From G963663315 sp965231905 (lineage in GTDB: Bacteria; Pseudomonadota; Gammaproteobacteria; Arenicellales; Poriferihabitantaceae), in assembly GCA_965231905.1 (NCBI GenBank), contig CBDDOO010000001.1, positions 310,001 to 374,000 of the forward strand: a stretch of DNA of 64,000 nucleotides, in the 5' to 3' direction. Within the stretch, counting starts at the first letter, position 1. Every line of letters starts with the position of its first letter. The notes beneath the pieces are model-generated. The model was not told where the DNA came from. It did not search any database and saw only the letters and a program-made list of their open reading frames with translations. The position numbers and the translations under genes are program-made. Shown here in pieces: positions 54,901 to 62,604 of this stretch.

Positions 54901-57900
54901 CCATTTCTCTTCGGCACTACCCAGTTGCGCCACCAAGCCATCGATATCCAGATCAAGCACGGTTTCCTTGTAGGTCACAACCGTGCTCTTAAATTGCTGG
55001 CGGTAACTTTCGATCAGCTCTGAGCCACGCTCGAGATCAGCAATCAGATCACGGTCCTCTGGGCCGAGCAAGAAGGCGTACGACTGGTTGTATGCCTTGG
55101 GCAGGATGCGCTCAAGGGCTGCAACCATTTGTAGATCACCTCGGCTCATCACCTGAATTGGCAATCCCAAGAGTTTGATCCAGGACTGTAGTGCAGCCTG
55201 CAGGTCCATTGCGGCAGCGTGCAGGTCTTTGGACTGGTCAATGGCACTCCTTTGCCAGGACGGCGACCAGTCGTCAGCTTCGACCCGGTGAAAGCAGCTC
55301 TCGCTGATATCGCCAATTTGCTCGGCATTGGCATCAATGCGCACAGCGATATTTGAATATTCCTCCAGGTTATCCTCGCTGTGCGTCTGATAATCCGGCC
55401 AGTGAAACTCCAGCGGAACTACTACAGGATTGTTGATGACCACGCCGATGGCCTTGAAAATGCTGAGCCCGTTGGGATAGGTTTTGTGGAGTTGCCGGAC
55501 GTAGGCATTGAGGTCTTCTCGCAGGTTCAGCAGGCGCTGGGACTCGCGGTCCCAGTTGGAGATTTTGGGGTGCCTGTTTTGCCACGCATGATCAAGTTGC
55601 TTGATCACATCTGTCTTTCTTGCCTTGCTCGAATGCAACTCCAGGCAAAACTTGCCTAAGCCCACATCACGCAAGCGGCGGTAGACGACATCCAAAGCAG
55701 CCGTTTTCTCGGACACGAACAGTACCTTTTTGCCAATGCCAAGGAGATGGGTGATCATGTTGGCGATCGTCTGGCTTTTACCGGTCCCGGGCGGGCCCTC
55801 AATCACGAAGTCCATGCCTTCGGATGCCGCGATGACGGCCGCCATCTGGGTGCTGTCACAGGACATGGGCAGGTAGGTGTCTTTCGGATGGCATTTCTGA
55901 TCTATCTCCTTCGGGTGCGGGAAGTCGACACCGTCGTTTCCCATATAGGTGTCCCGAGGGGTGTCGATCAGGTGTTTGACCAGGGGCGAGTTCTTGAGAT
56001 ATTCAGTGCGTGCATCAAGATCCTCCCACATCAGGTACTTGGCGAAACTGAACGTGCTCAAGACCAAGTCTTCTGAAACTTCCCAACCTTCGATATCGCG
56101 AACATGCTGTCTGACGATGTTCCATATGCCATCCACGTCCAGGCCAGAGTCATCCTTTGGCAACTCCTTGGACAGTTCCGGGATTTCAAGCCCGAAGTCC
56201 TGGCGAAGCATTTGCAGCAGGGTCGGGTTGAACTGCGGCTCATCATCATGGATGCGCAGCTTGAATGCCGCATTCACGGACCTTCTTGAAAGGCTGACCG
56301 GTATCAGGATCAGGGGCGCCCGGTGGGTGCGAGAGCGTTTGTCGGTCTGGGTCCAGTTCAAAAAGCCCAGGGCCAGGTACAGAATGTTGGTGCCGCCTTC
56401 CTCAATCGCAGCCTTCGAGGCCCGGTACAACCCGATCAGCGACGCGCTCAATTGTCGCTGATCGAGTGCCGTGGTAATTCTCCCGTGCCGCATGGCCTGC
56501 AGCACCTGTTCCGCATGCAGGTCCTCCGAGTAACGCCTGCGGTGTTCCTCGCCGCTTCTCGGATCACCGGGGCTGATGACTTTCTCCAAGGGCGAGAAGG
56601 TGAAGACCTGGTCCTCTGCCAACATGTCCTCCAGCTCACCGGAATTTGTACAGATACAGGGTACCGCCCGTTTCGACCGCTTGAAGTTCAATAGCCGGTT
56701 GCGCAAGGACAGATCAAGAAGTTTTCGCTTCCAGTTTTCAACACGCGCGTCGGCGCCCACCGCATCATCCGGGGTGGGGGCATCCGGATATTCCACGTCC
56801 TCGGGCAAGTCACTCAGATCATCCAGGCCTGCATCGATCACTTCATCGACCGAAACATCCTCCTGCCCCGTCTGCGTGACCCGCTCATACAGCGGGCGAA
56901 TCCGGGCAAGGCGGGATTGCTTGATGTCGACCAGCAGCAGGAAGCTGTCTTTATCGAACAGCTTGACATTGGCCTCCTCTCTCGCTTGCTTGAACCTGAC
57001 GGCAGGGCGGTGCGCAACGTAGGTGGTCTCAAATACCAGGATCTCCTTCAGGACGACCCTTTTGCGCAGGGCCTGCAGATCCTCGACCACACTGGCGCTA
57101 AACTCAAGATCCTCCAGCCAGACACCGACAAAGGCATGGCCTTTAGTGAAAATGATCAGGGAATTAAAGCCTGCCTGTTCAAGGGCACCGGCGAATAGCA
57201 GGGTGGAGTCCATGCAGGTGACTAGACGGTGACGCTTCACCTCTTCGGGTAAGCGAATCTTTTGACCGGCATCCTCGAAACTCGCGGGGGGCTCGGCATA
57301 GGCCAGATCCTGCCTGATGACTGCCGACCAGATGGCATTGACCATCTCACCCACTTTCTTTCGGCTTCTTGACTGGTAGCCATCAAGCTTCAGGTCACGA
57401 CCGGTTCCCTGCAGCACCTTCGCTGCAGTTCGCAGGATTTCCTGTATAAATGGCGAATTCGGTTGCACATAGGCTGCCAGGATTTCCGGCAATTCCTGAA
57501 TCCCGCCCCATTCGTTTCGACTCAGCACCTGCACATCACAAGATAACGTGGCAAGTACTTCATCCCCTGAATTCAATGAGAAATCGTAGGTACCCCGAAC
57601 CGCCTCATTGACATCCTCCAAAAATCCCGGGTTGAGTTCAATCATGCAGTCACGCAAGGATATCTCGGTATCAGGAGCCAGTCGGGTGATATGCCAGACC
57701 TTGGGTTTGGCAAACCCCGGAGTGGTGGTGACCGTAAGCTCCAGGTCTTGATAGCTGACGTCTGTAGGGTTGTTGAGAACAATGTCCCGAAGAACGGGCA
57801 CTGAGTTTTGCTGGAGTGCCAGATTGACCTTGTGGGCCGCTGCAATCTGGATGGTGATTGCTTTGTTCTCAGTTTCTTTATTGTCTGTCTCTGAATTCAT
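51943..57900 (-). CDS. Giant transglutaminase-like / SF1 helicase / Vsr-like nuclease defence protein (DUF4011-DUF3320)
   Basis: The 1985-residue protein has four parts. Residues 1-330: an N-terminal domain ending in a transglutaminase-like core with C229-M-D231 and GHAFVGVW (H255). Residues 385-660: DUF4011 (WKRKLLDLSLRNRLLNF). Residues 675-1540: SF1 helicase, with DSTQ, Walker A GPPGTGKS (701-708), DEASQITPWD, GDPKQLPPTSFF and TRARNEMHV. About 1590-1700: a Vsr-like PD-(D/E)xK nuclease (DFRIDLGV...IECDGATYH). The last 200 residues include DUF3320. Single-gene helicase-nuclease proteins of this make-up are found in defence islands (Hhe-type, from memory). It is flanked by an antitoxin/toxin pair and a partial pncA copy. 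Confidence 0.8.
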   Translation of the reverse strand: MNSETDNKETENKAITIQIAAAHKVNLALQQNSVPVLRDIVLNNPTDVSYQDLELTVTTTPGFAKPKVWHITRLAPDTEISLRDCMIELNPGFLEDVNEAVRGTYDFSLNSGDEVLATLSCDVQVLSRNEWGGIQELPEILAAYVQPNSPFIQEILRTAAKVLQGTGRDLKLDGYQSRSRKKVGEMVNAIWSAVIRQDLAYAEPPASFEDAGQKIRLPEEVKRHRLVTCMDSTLLFAGALEQAGFNSLIIFTKGHAFVGVWLEDLEFSASVVEDLQALRKRVVLKEILVFETTYVAHRPAVRFKQAREEANVKLFDKDSFLLLVDIKQSRLARIRPLYERVTQTGQEDVSVDEVIDAGLDDLSDLPEDVEYPDAPTPDDAVGADARVENWKRKLLDLSLRNRLLNFKRSKRAVPCICTNSGELEDMLAEDQVFTFSPLEKVISPGDPRSGEEHRRRYSEDLHAEQVLQAMRHGRITTALDQRQLSASLIGLYRASKAAIEEGGTNILYLALGFLNWTQTDKRSRTHRAPLILIPVSLSRRSVNAAFKLRIHDDEPQFNPTLLQMLRQDFGLEIPELSKELPKDDSGLDVDGIWNIVRQHVRDIEGWEVSEDLVLSTFSFAKYLMWEDLDARTEYLKNSPLVKHLIDTPRDTYMGNDGVDFPHPKEIDQKCHPKDTYLPMSCDSTQMAAVIAASEGMDFVIEGPPGTGKSQTIANMITHLLGIGKKVLFVSEKTAALDVVYRRLRDVGLGKFCLELHSSKARKTDVIKQLDHAWQNRHPKISNWDRESQRLLNLREDLNAYVRQLHKTYPNGLSIFKAIGVVINNPVVVPLEFHWPDYQTHSEDNLEEYSNIAVRIDANAEQIGDISESCFHRVEADDWSPSWQRSAIDQSKDLHAAAMDLQAALQSWIKLLGLPIQVMSRGDLQMVAALERILPKAYNQSYAFLLGPEDRDLIADLERGSELIESYRQQFKSTVVTYKETVLDLDIDGLVAQLGSAEEKWFLAKWLGVKAVKARLKPFSGGSKISGVTSDLAHLSNAKKTRTAFEMLKGLDQVIGRKFEGIHTDPALFTHAAEFGHELRSVMGALFASPEAYREATSTMIMLLQSTDLLGPSGKIQTSANTFVQSLEAFEAAQLSLGTTIAVTGDLHVKSDEKSFLQTTIDTCAQWLEQAPRLKAWTAWRWVRNDALAKGMQSLVEAVEKGALAGNTAEEAFRVNYHRWWLNHAVDNDDVIRKFVPAEHVRTIEDFVKLDEHFMELTQAYVFAKLSQVIPSRGHIPQGSTWHVLSREIQKKRRHIPVRQLVEKLGSNLFKLTPCVMMSPMSVAQYLPPEGTFFDVVIFDEASQITPWDAIGAIARANQAIVVGDPKQLPPTSFFNRQEDEDNDSDIDVGDLESILDECMGANLPTYQLKWHYRSRQESLITFSNHNYYRGGLITFPSPATTDTAVSFHHVRDGLYEKGGNRINQPEARAVVDSIVSRLRDPEFKKTGMTIGVVTFNQEQQVLIEDLLEKARRDYPEIEPFFAEDNIEAIFVKNIESVQGDERSIIYFSMTYGKDHSGRLSMNFGPLNQDGGPRRLNVAITRARNEMHVYSSMQPEDIDLSRTAAAGVRDMKHFMDFAKRGAKAIGESIERPLGTFDSPFEEQVAIRLEERGWMVHSQIGVSDFRIDLGVVHPDKAGMYLAGIECDGATYHRSATARDRDFLRQQVLEGLGWKILRIWSTDWWVAPEDCVNHVDQQLRELLESFDEDNEVPSEGAANATDAKQWIRNAEGDVDTNLAGTDEDDHDLSLKADPQEMVWEKVAGEVVEDAPEIPGKCEYIPWSEGSSDLHLKQDSFYEFHYRTTHARLMEQIVQHEQPIREEVLFKLITKAHGFKSAGSRINRVLGEVLKSNDRLQITTEDDTRFVWLVNADAPNWDSFRVVDGFSHQRAAEDVAMSELVAMSRYFIDCGCNQEDVVVEMRKWLGMRRIGEKGRKRLEAAYQGGLSSL

Positions 57901-57970
57901 TTTTATTTTTACCTCTGAAGAATTCGTGAGCTCTGGAAGGTGTACAAGTCCACCCTATTTGGCACTGGAT

Positions 57971-57985
57971 TTGATTTTGAATCAA
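57971..57985 (-). promoter_or_regulatory. Palindrome upstream of the helicase gene
   Basis: TTGATT-TTG-AATCAA is a perfect 6-bp inverted repeat, 70 bases before the helicase ATG, in an otherwise gene-free stretch (57901-58203). It may be an operator; no regulator is adjacent. Confidence 0.3.
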
Positions 57986-58203
57986 GGATTGTAAGGGGGA
58001 TAGGAGTTACAGGCTATGATGAGGGGTGGCGTGTTGGTCCAGGAAATGGAGGAATTTGAGTCGGTATTGAGCATGTGTATTCATGCCCGCTAGATTGCCT
58101 GAACGGGCAGCTCGATAGAATCCCCTGATGCCGTGTCCGATGTGTTGACATTGCATGGCGCTCCTCCAGAGGCGGAATGCCAAAGGTTTCTGAACTTATA
58201 AAA

Positions 58204-58401
58204 GTCCTGGGTCAGCATCCGGCGCTGAAATTTTTCCGAGATCGCATTGATAACCGGAAAGACCGCGTCCCCATCCGGGACTTCCAGCGCTCCCCCGGCG
58301 CAAAAATCGTTTTGCACGTCAATAATCAGCAGGCAATCAGTGTTGTTTTGGTTCATTTTGATATTTCAATTTCTGGTATCCGGGGCTATGTCATAATAAA
58401 C
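58204..58401 (-). pseudogene. Partial second copy of pncA 5' end and divergent promoter
   Basis: This segment repeats about 190 bases of 50484-50674 with many substitutions. It encodes MNQNNTDCLLIIDVQNDFC and about 50 residues of nicotinamidase, then breaks at TQDFYKF, where the true gene has TQDWHP. The frame then runs 37 residues into unrelated sequence. It cannot fold into an enzyme. The two copies have the same orientation and bracket the toxin-antitoxin/helicase segment. The CATAAT promoter (58392-58397) is copied with it. Confidence 0.75.
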
Positions 58402-58427
58402 GAGAGGCAGTGTCAGTGTATACGCTC

Positions 58428-58454
58428 CCGTGAGAACACACAGGTTTTACTGCC
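58428..58454 (+). repeat. Left direct repeat flanking the DUF4143 ATPase gene
   Basis: CCCGTGAGAACACACA followed by GGTTTTACTGCCA. A near copy, TCCGTGAGAACACACATTAC, occurs at 59813-59832. The left copy overlaps the ATPase stop codon. Confidence 0.45.
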
Positions 58455-59697
58455 ATAGGGCGCTCATCGGCACGGCATAACAATTTTTCTGATTCAGCGG
58501 CAATGTGTTATTGCCACAATAGAGCAGGATACCCCCTTGAAAGTTTTTGCCTGCCTGAGCCGCTAAACGAGCAAGGCCAGTACTGTCTTTCGCTTGAATA
58601 CTGGCCGTTTTTTTTATCTCTATCCCCCACAGCCGTTTGCGGCGCTCTATCACCAGATCAACTTCCACCTGATCCTTGTCCCGGAAATGACTGAATTTCA
58701 GTTCACTATCCAGCCAACTGGCCTGACAAACAAGTTGCTGCACAACAAAGCTTTCCAGTACCGGGCCGAAATGATTATCATGTTTATTCCAGTCATCCGC
58801 TTTCAGCCCACTCAACGTAGCGGCCAGGCCGGAATCAATCACATGAACCTTGGGGGTTTTGATCAGTCGCCTGGATTGATTACGATGCCAGGCAGGCAAC
58901 CGGCGAACCAGAAACAGGCGCTCGAGTACAGTCAGGTATTTTTCTGCTGTCTCCCGACGCATCTTCAATTCATTGGCTATATTGCTGACATTAAGGAGCG
59001 TACCTGTACGATAGGCCAGCATTTCCATCAAGGCCAGCATTTCTCCTTCATCACGAATTGCGGCTACATCTTTCACATCGCGCTGGATAATGGCATTGAG
59101 GTATTGTCGATGCCATTGTCTGGCTCTGGCTGCAGAACGGGTATTCGGCTCTGGGTAACCACCCTGGCATACGGCCTCGGCGACACCACCAATTACACTT
59201 TGTTCACCGATAACCTGTGGAAAAATATTGCCGCTGAGCATGGCGTCCAGCAGGGAGTTTTCACTGCGATACTTCTCTTGCTCGGTTAATGGGAAGAGAT
59301 TGATTACTTCAACCCTTCCAGCCAGAGATTCCTGTACGCCGGGCAGCAGCAGCAAATTAGCGGAGCCAGTCAACAGGAAGCGCCCTGCGGCCGCTTTGTG
59401 ATCAAACCTTTCTTGATCGATACTGGCCTTGATGGCTGGCAGCAGTTCAGGCGCCCTCTGTACTTCATCCAGAATGACTGGTTCTGGCAGGCTCTGGATA
59501 AAGCCGACGGGGTCTTGTTTTGCTACGGCCAGCAAGGCTCCGTCATCAAAATTGATGTACGTATGGTCAGGGCAATATTTCCTCGCCAGAGTGGTTTTGC
59601 CAACCTGGCGAGCTCCCAGCAAACAGACGACCGGCGTGTCAGCCAGCGCCTCTTGCAGCAAGGGAGCGGCGTATCTCGGGAGTAACGGTTCAGCCAT
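58447..59697 (-). CDS. AAA ATPase with DUF4143 (ATP-binding, nuclease-like C terminus)
   Basis: The 416-residue protein has Walker A LLGARQVGKTT (26-36), Walker B PVILDEVQRAPEL, sensor LLTGSANLLL, then a DUF4143 domain (LERLFLVRRLPAW, VHVIDSGLAATLSG, FGPVLESFVVQQL) and a PD-(D/E)xK-like VEVDLVIERRKRLWGIEIKK. Such ATPases are abundant, mobile and poorly understood; some are predicted nucleases or toxin-like. It is a single gene between a pncA remnant and an IS5 element, with tandem repeats at its promoter side. Confidence 0.85.
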   Translation of the reverse strand: MAEPLLPRYAAPLLQEALADTPVVCLLGARQVGKTTLARKYCPDHTYINFDDGALLAVAKQDPVGFIQSLPEPVILDEVQRAPELLPAIKASIDQERFDHKAAAGRFLLTGSANLLLLPGVQESLAGRVEVINLFPLTEQEKYRSENSLLDAMLSGNIFPQVIGEQSVIGGVAEAVCQGGYPEPNTRSAARARQWHRQYLNAIIQRDVKDVAAIRDEGEMLALMEMLAYRTGTLLNVSNIANELKMRRETAEKYLTVLERLFLVRRLPAWHRNQSRRLIKTPKVHVIDSGLAATLSGLKADDWNKHDNHFGPVLESFVVQQLVCQASWLDSELKFSHFRDKDQVEVDLVIERRKRLWGIEIKKTASIQAKDSTGLARLAAQAGKNFQGGILLYCGNNTLPLNQKNCYAVPMSALWQ

Positions 59698-59698
59698 A

Positions 59699-59816
59699 GC
59701 GTCCAGATGCCGATTACAGTTTCGTCTGATTGTCGATTATATCAGCGTCCAGATGCCGATTACAGTTTCGTCTGATTGTCGATTATATCAGCGTCCAGAT
59801 GCCGATTACAATTCCG
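59699..59816. repeat. 46-base tandem repeat, 2.6 copies
   Basis: Units start at 59699, 59745 and 59791, each beginning GCGTCCAGATGCCGATTACA; the first two are identical over 46 bases and the third is partial. They lie directly upstream of the DUF4143 ATPase start. Each unit has near-inverted CGATTACAG and CTGATTGTCG, so they may bind a regulator. Confidence 0.7.
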
Positions 59817-59880
59817 TGAGAACACACATTACTGTCAAAACTTTACTGTCAAAACTTATTGACAGAAAAATCAGAAGTTA
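59813..59880 (+). repeat. Right direct repeat and ACTGTCAAAACTT duplications
   Basis: The right copy of CCGTGAGAACACACA is followed by TTACTGTCAAAACT twice in tandem and a TATTGACAGAAAA remnant of a third unit. It lies between the tandem repeat array and the IS5 element. Confidence 0.5.
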
Positions 59881-59881
59881 A

Positions 59882-61077
59882 GGAATCTCTGATTAATCAG
59901 TTTCTATTGTATAATTTTTGTACTTCATACTGACTGGAGATATTTCCGATGCGCCAGAGTACTTTTTCCGAAGCTGGATTTGACAAATACAAGAAACAGA
60001 CGCGCAAGGAGCGTTTTCTGGATGAGATGGAGCAAATCATTCCGTGGGTGGAGTTGAATGCAGTCATCGAGCCTTTTTATCCCAAACCGCAAGGGGCAGG
60101 CCGCAGGCCGATTGGAATAGACCGGATGTTGCGGATTCACTTTCTGCAACACTGGTTCAGTCTTTCGGACCCGGCTGCCGAGGAAGCGTTGTACGATTCG
60201 TTGTCGATGCGCCGGTTTGTGGGCATAGACCTGGGTCGGGAGCCGGCTCCCGACGAGACCACGATCTGCAAGTTTCGTCATCTGATGGAGAAGCATAACC
60301 TGGGGGAACGATTGTTCGGACTGGTCAATGAATATTTGGGTGAGAACGGACTGAAGGTGAATCGGGGTACGATCGTGGATGCCAGCATCATCTGCGCACC
60401 GAGTTCGACCAAGAACCGGGAGAAGAAACGAGACCCCCAGATGCACTCGACGCGCAAGGGGCAGCAATGGTACTTTGGTATGAAGGCGCATATCGGTGTG
60501 GACAGTCGCAGCAAGCTGATTCATTCGGTGGTGGCTACGCCGGCGAATGTTCATGATTCACAGGTTCTGCCGGAACTTCTGCACGGGAAAGAGACCCGTG
60601 TATGGGGAGACTCGGCCTATACGGGTCAGAAGGCGGTGATTTCACAGGTAGCGCCGGAGGCGAAGGATTTCACTCATTCGAAGGGGACGCGCTACCGCAA
60701 ATTGACGGAGAAGGAGCGCTTGAAGAATCGAACCAAGTCCCGGATACGGTCGAAGGTGGAACATCAGTTCGGTATTCTCAAGCGGCAGTTCGGTTTTACC
60801 CGGGTTCGTTACCGGGGGCTGGAGAAGAACACGCATCGACTGGTTGTGGCCTGTGCCTTAAGCAATCTGGTGATGGCGAAGAAAGTACTGTTGAGACAAA
60901 GGCGGTTGAAACTGCAGGCTACGTACGCCTGAAAAATGAAAAGAGGGGGAGAATGCTTGTATTTCCCCGCTCCCGCTCACTGATTCCGGGCCATTCTGTC
61001 TTTCAGACCCACTCATATCCCGGATTTACAAAAATGACTACCCAAAATCCCCAAAACTCGTATTGTTCAGACTTTCC
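59882..61077 (+). mobile_element. IS5-family insertion sequence
   Basis: The 1196-base element has imperfect inverted ends: GGAATCTCTGATTAAT at the left and GGAAAGTCTGAACAAT (reverse complement) at the right, 12 of 16 matching. TTAA occurs directly outside both ends (59878-59881 and 61078-61081), the 4-base target duplication expected of IS5. The transposase frame is intact. Confidence 0.85.
59949..60932 (+). CDS. IS5-family transposase
   Basis: The 327-residue DDE transposase has a DUF772 N-terminal domain (GRRPIGIDRMLRIHFLQHWF, then PDETTICKFRHLME). The likely catalytic triad is Asp in GTIVDASIICAP, Asp in VWGDSAYTGQK and Glu in RSKVEHQFGILKRQFG. The frame is uninterrupted, so it could be active. 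A TATAAT-like box near 59911-59916 precedes it. Confidence 0.92.
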   Translation: MRQSTFSEAGFDKYKKQTRKERFLDEMEQIIPWVELNAVIEPFYPKPQGAGRRPIGIDRMLRIHFLQHWFSLSDPAAEEALYDSLSMRRFVGIDLGREPAPDETTICKFRHLMEKHNLGERLFGLVNEYLGENGLKVNRGTIVDASIICAPSSTKNREKKRDPQMHSTRKGQQWYFGMKAHIGVDSRSKLIHSVVATPANVHDSQVLPELLHGKETRVWGDSAYTGQKAVISQVAPEAKDFTHSKGTRYRKLTEKERLKNRTKSRIRSKVEHQFGILKRQFGFTRVRYRGLEKNTHRLVVACALSNLVMAKKVLLRQRRLKLQATYA

Positions 61078-61216
61078 TTAAGTACACTCATGGTGCTATG
61101 ACCCCTATCCCGTCCAAGTGAGTCTGGAGAGGGCAGCCGACTTGTGATCAGTGAGGGGATGGAAGACCAGACCAACCGATCACCACTGACAGCAACCGAC
61201 GACAACAACCGGGAAC

Positions 61217-62413
61217 ATGAACATGAAAAGAGCAATCACACTGGCGGCATCAATCACCCTTCTGGCTCCTGTATTCACTGTCCAGGCGGACGGATGGGAG
61301 CAATATAATCCGGACGGATGGGCGCAATATAATCAATTAGGCTGTTGGGCGAGTGTAAGCCAGCAAGCCTGCTTTGCAATGGCAACATGGAACAATGACT
61401 ATATGTACGGCGGCGAAGGCAATGACATCCTGATCGGAGGCGCGGGCAATGACTGGCTGGATGGCGGCGATGGGGATGACTCCCTGCACGGCAGTATAGG
61501 AAACGACAGGCTGGGCGGAGGTGATGGCAATGACCACCTGTACGGCGGCGATGGGGATGACTCCCTGCACGGAGGCGCGGGCAATGATTTGCTACGTGGC
61601 GGCGCGGGCGATGATACCCTGTATGCTGGCGCGGGGGATGATGATAGCGCCATGGTAGCCACCATGGTGGACATTGACACAGCGGAGGAACCAATAGTTA
61701 TTGTTGGTTATCATAACTCCCTGGACGGAGGCGATGGCAATGACACCCTGCACGGAGGCGATGGCAATGACCTCTTGGACGGCGGCGATGGGGATGACCG
61801 CCTGTACGGACGCGAAGGCCATGACTTCGTGATCGGAAGTTATGGCAATGATTATCTGATCGGATATAAAGGAGATGACACCCTGCACGGAGGCGATGGC
61901 AATGACCGCCTGTACGGAGGCGAAGGCAATGATTATCTGACCGGAGGCCATGGCCATGACTACCTGAACGGAGGTTATGACGATGACCGCCTGAACGGAG
62001 GTTATGGCAATGACCGCCTGTACGGAGGTTATGGCAATGATTATCTGTTCGGAGGCCCAGGCAACGACCGCCTGAACGGCGGCGAGGGCAACGATTGGAT
62101 ACTCGGAGGCAGTGGCAATGACAAATTGGCCGGTAATGCCGGCTCGGACTTCATGAGTGGCGGGGACGGCGCGGATACCTACAAACTACGCGGGAACCGC
62201 AAAAACCGCAAAGACCGCGATATTATCCTTGCTGATGAAACCGACAATATCGCTGATCAATTCAGCAACAAGGCTTTGGATCGTATCAACATCAACGATG
62301 TCACTCTGCCAAGTATCGAGATCGGGGGACGGACATTTACGCTGGACGCGAGCATTCTGGCTGACCATGCCCACCGGGTAACCGGCGCGGATATTATCTA
62401 CCGGAAGCCGTGA
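61217..62413 (+). CDS. Secreted RTX (hemolysin-type calcium-binding repeat) protein
   Basis: The 398-residue protein begins with an N-terminal Sec signal (AITLAASITLLAPVFTVQADG), a short WxQYN-type repeat (GWEQYNPDGWAQYN), then roughly 25 nonapeptide GGxGNDxLx repeats between residues 65 and 325. These form calcium-binding beta-rolls. A hydrophobic C-terminal cap (GRTFTLDASILADHAHRVTG) follows. Typical RTX proteins have no cleaved N-terminal signal and use a type I C-terminal signal, so this combination is unusual. No type I exporter is in the window. Confidence 0.85.
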   Translation: MNMKRAITLAASITLLAPVFTVQADGWEQYNPDGWAQYNQLGCWASVSQQACFAMATWNNDYMYGGEGNDILIGGAGNDWLDGGDGDDSLHGSIGNDRLGGGDGNDHLYGGDGDDSLHGGAGNDLLRGGAGDDTLYAGAGDDDSAMVATMVDIDTAEEPIVIVGYHNSLDGGDGNDTLHGGDGNDLLDGGDGDDRLYGREGHDFVIGSYGNDYLIGYKGDDTLHGGDGNDRLYGGEGNDYLTGGHGHDYLNGGYDDDRLNGGYGNDRLYGGYGNDYLFGGPGNDRLNGGEGNDWILGGSGNDKLAGNAGSDFMSGGDGADTYKLRGNRKNRKDRDIILADETDNIADQFSNKALDRININDVTLPSIEIGGRTFTLDASILADHAHRVTGADIIYRKP

Positions 62414-62439
62414 CCGCGACCAGTTAGAGAGAACAGACC

Positions 62440-62604
62440 ATGACGATTACAACCGCGTTAATTTTGCTGATTGTTACCATTGTTGGTGTTGTTGGTGTTG
62501 TTGGTGTAGGCGTGGCGCTGGCGGGCGTGATCATCCCGGCCAGCAATCGCCGTGGCCCGATGCGGGAACCTCCTGTGTTACAGCGCGACCGGCATCATTT
62601 CTGA
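62440..62604 (+). CDS. Small membrane peptide with antitoxin-like C-terminal tail
   Basis: The 54-residue product (ATG 62440, RBS GAGAGA) has one long hydrophobic helix rich in Val and Gly (ALILLIVTIVGVVGVVGVGV) and the tail RRGPMREPPVLQRDRHHF. The RGPMREPP part matches the C-terminal toxin-binding tail of the VapB antitoxin at 51241-51262; the DNA is almost identical over 22 bases. The reason is unknown. It follows the RTX gene by 26 bases and may be cotranscribed. Confidence 0.5.
   Translation: MTITTALILLIVTIVGVVGVVGVGVALAGVIIPASNRRGPMREPPVLQRDRHHF

Noticed and set aside
59699..59816. CRISPR-like array
   Set aside because: The unit is one continuous 46-base tandem repeat with no variable spacers, only 2.6 copies, and no cas genes are present.
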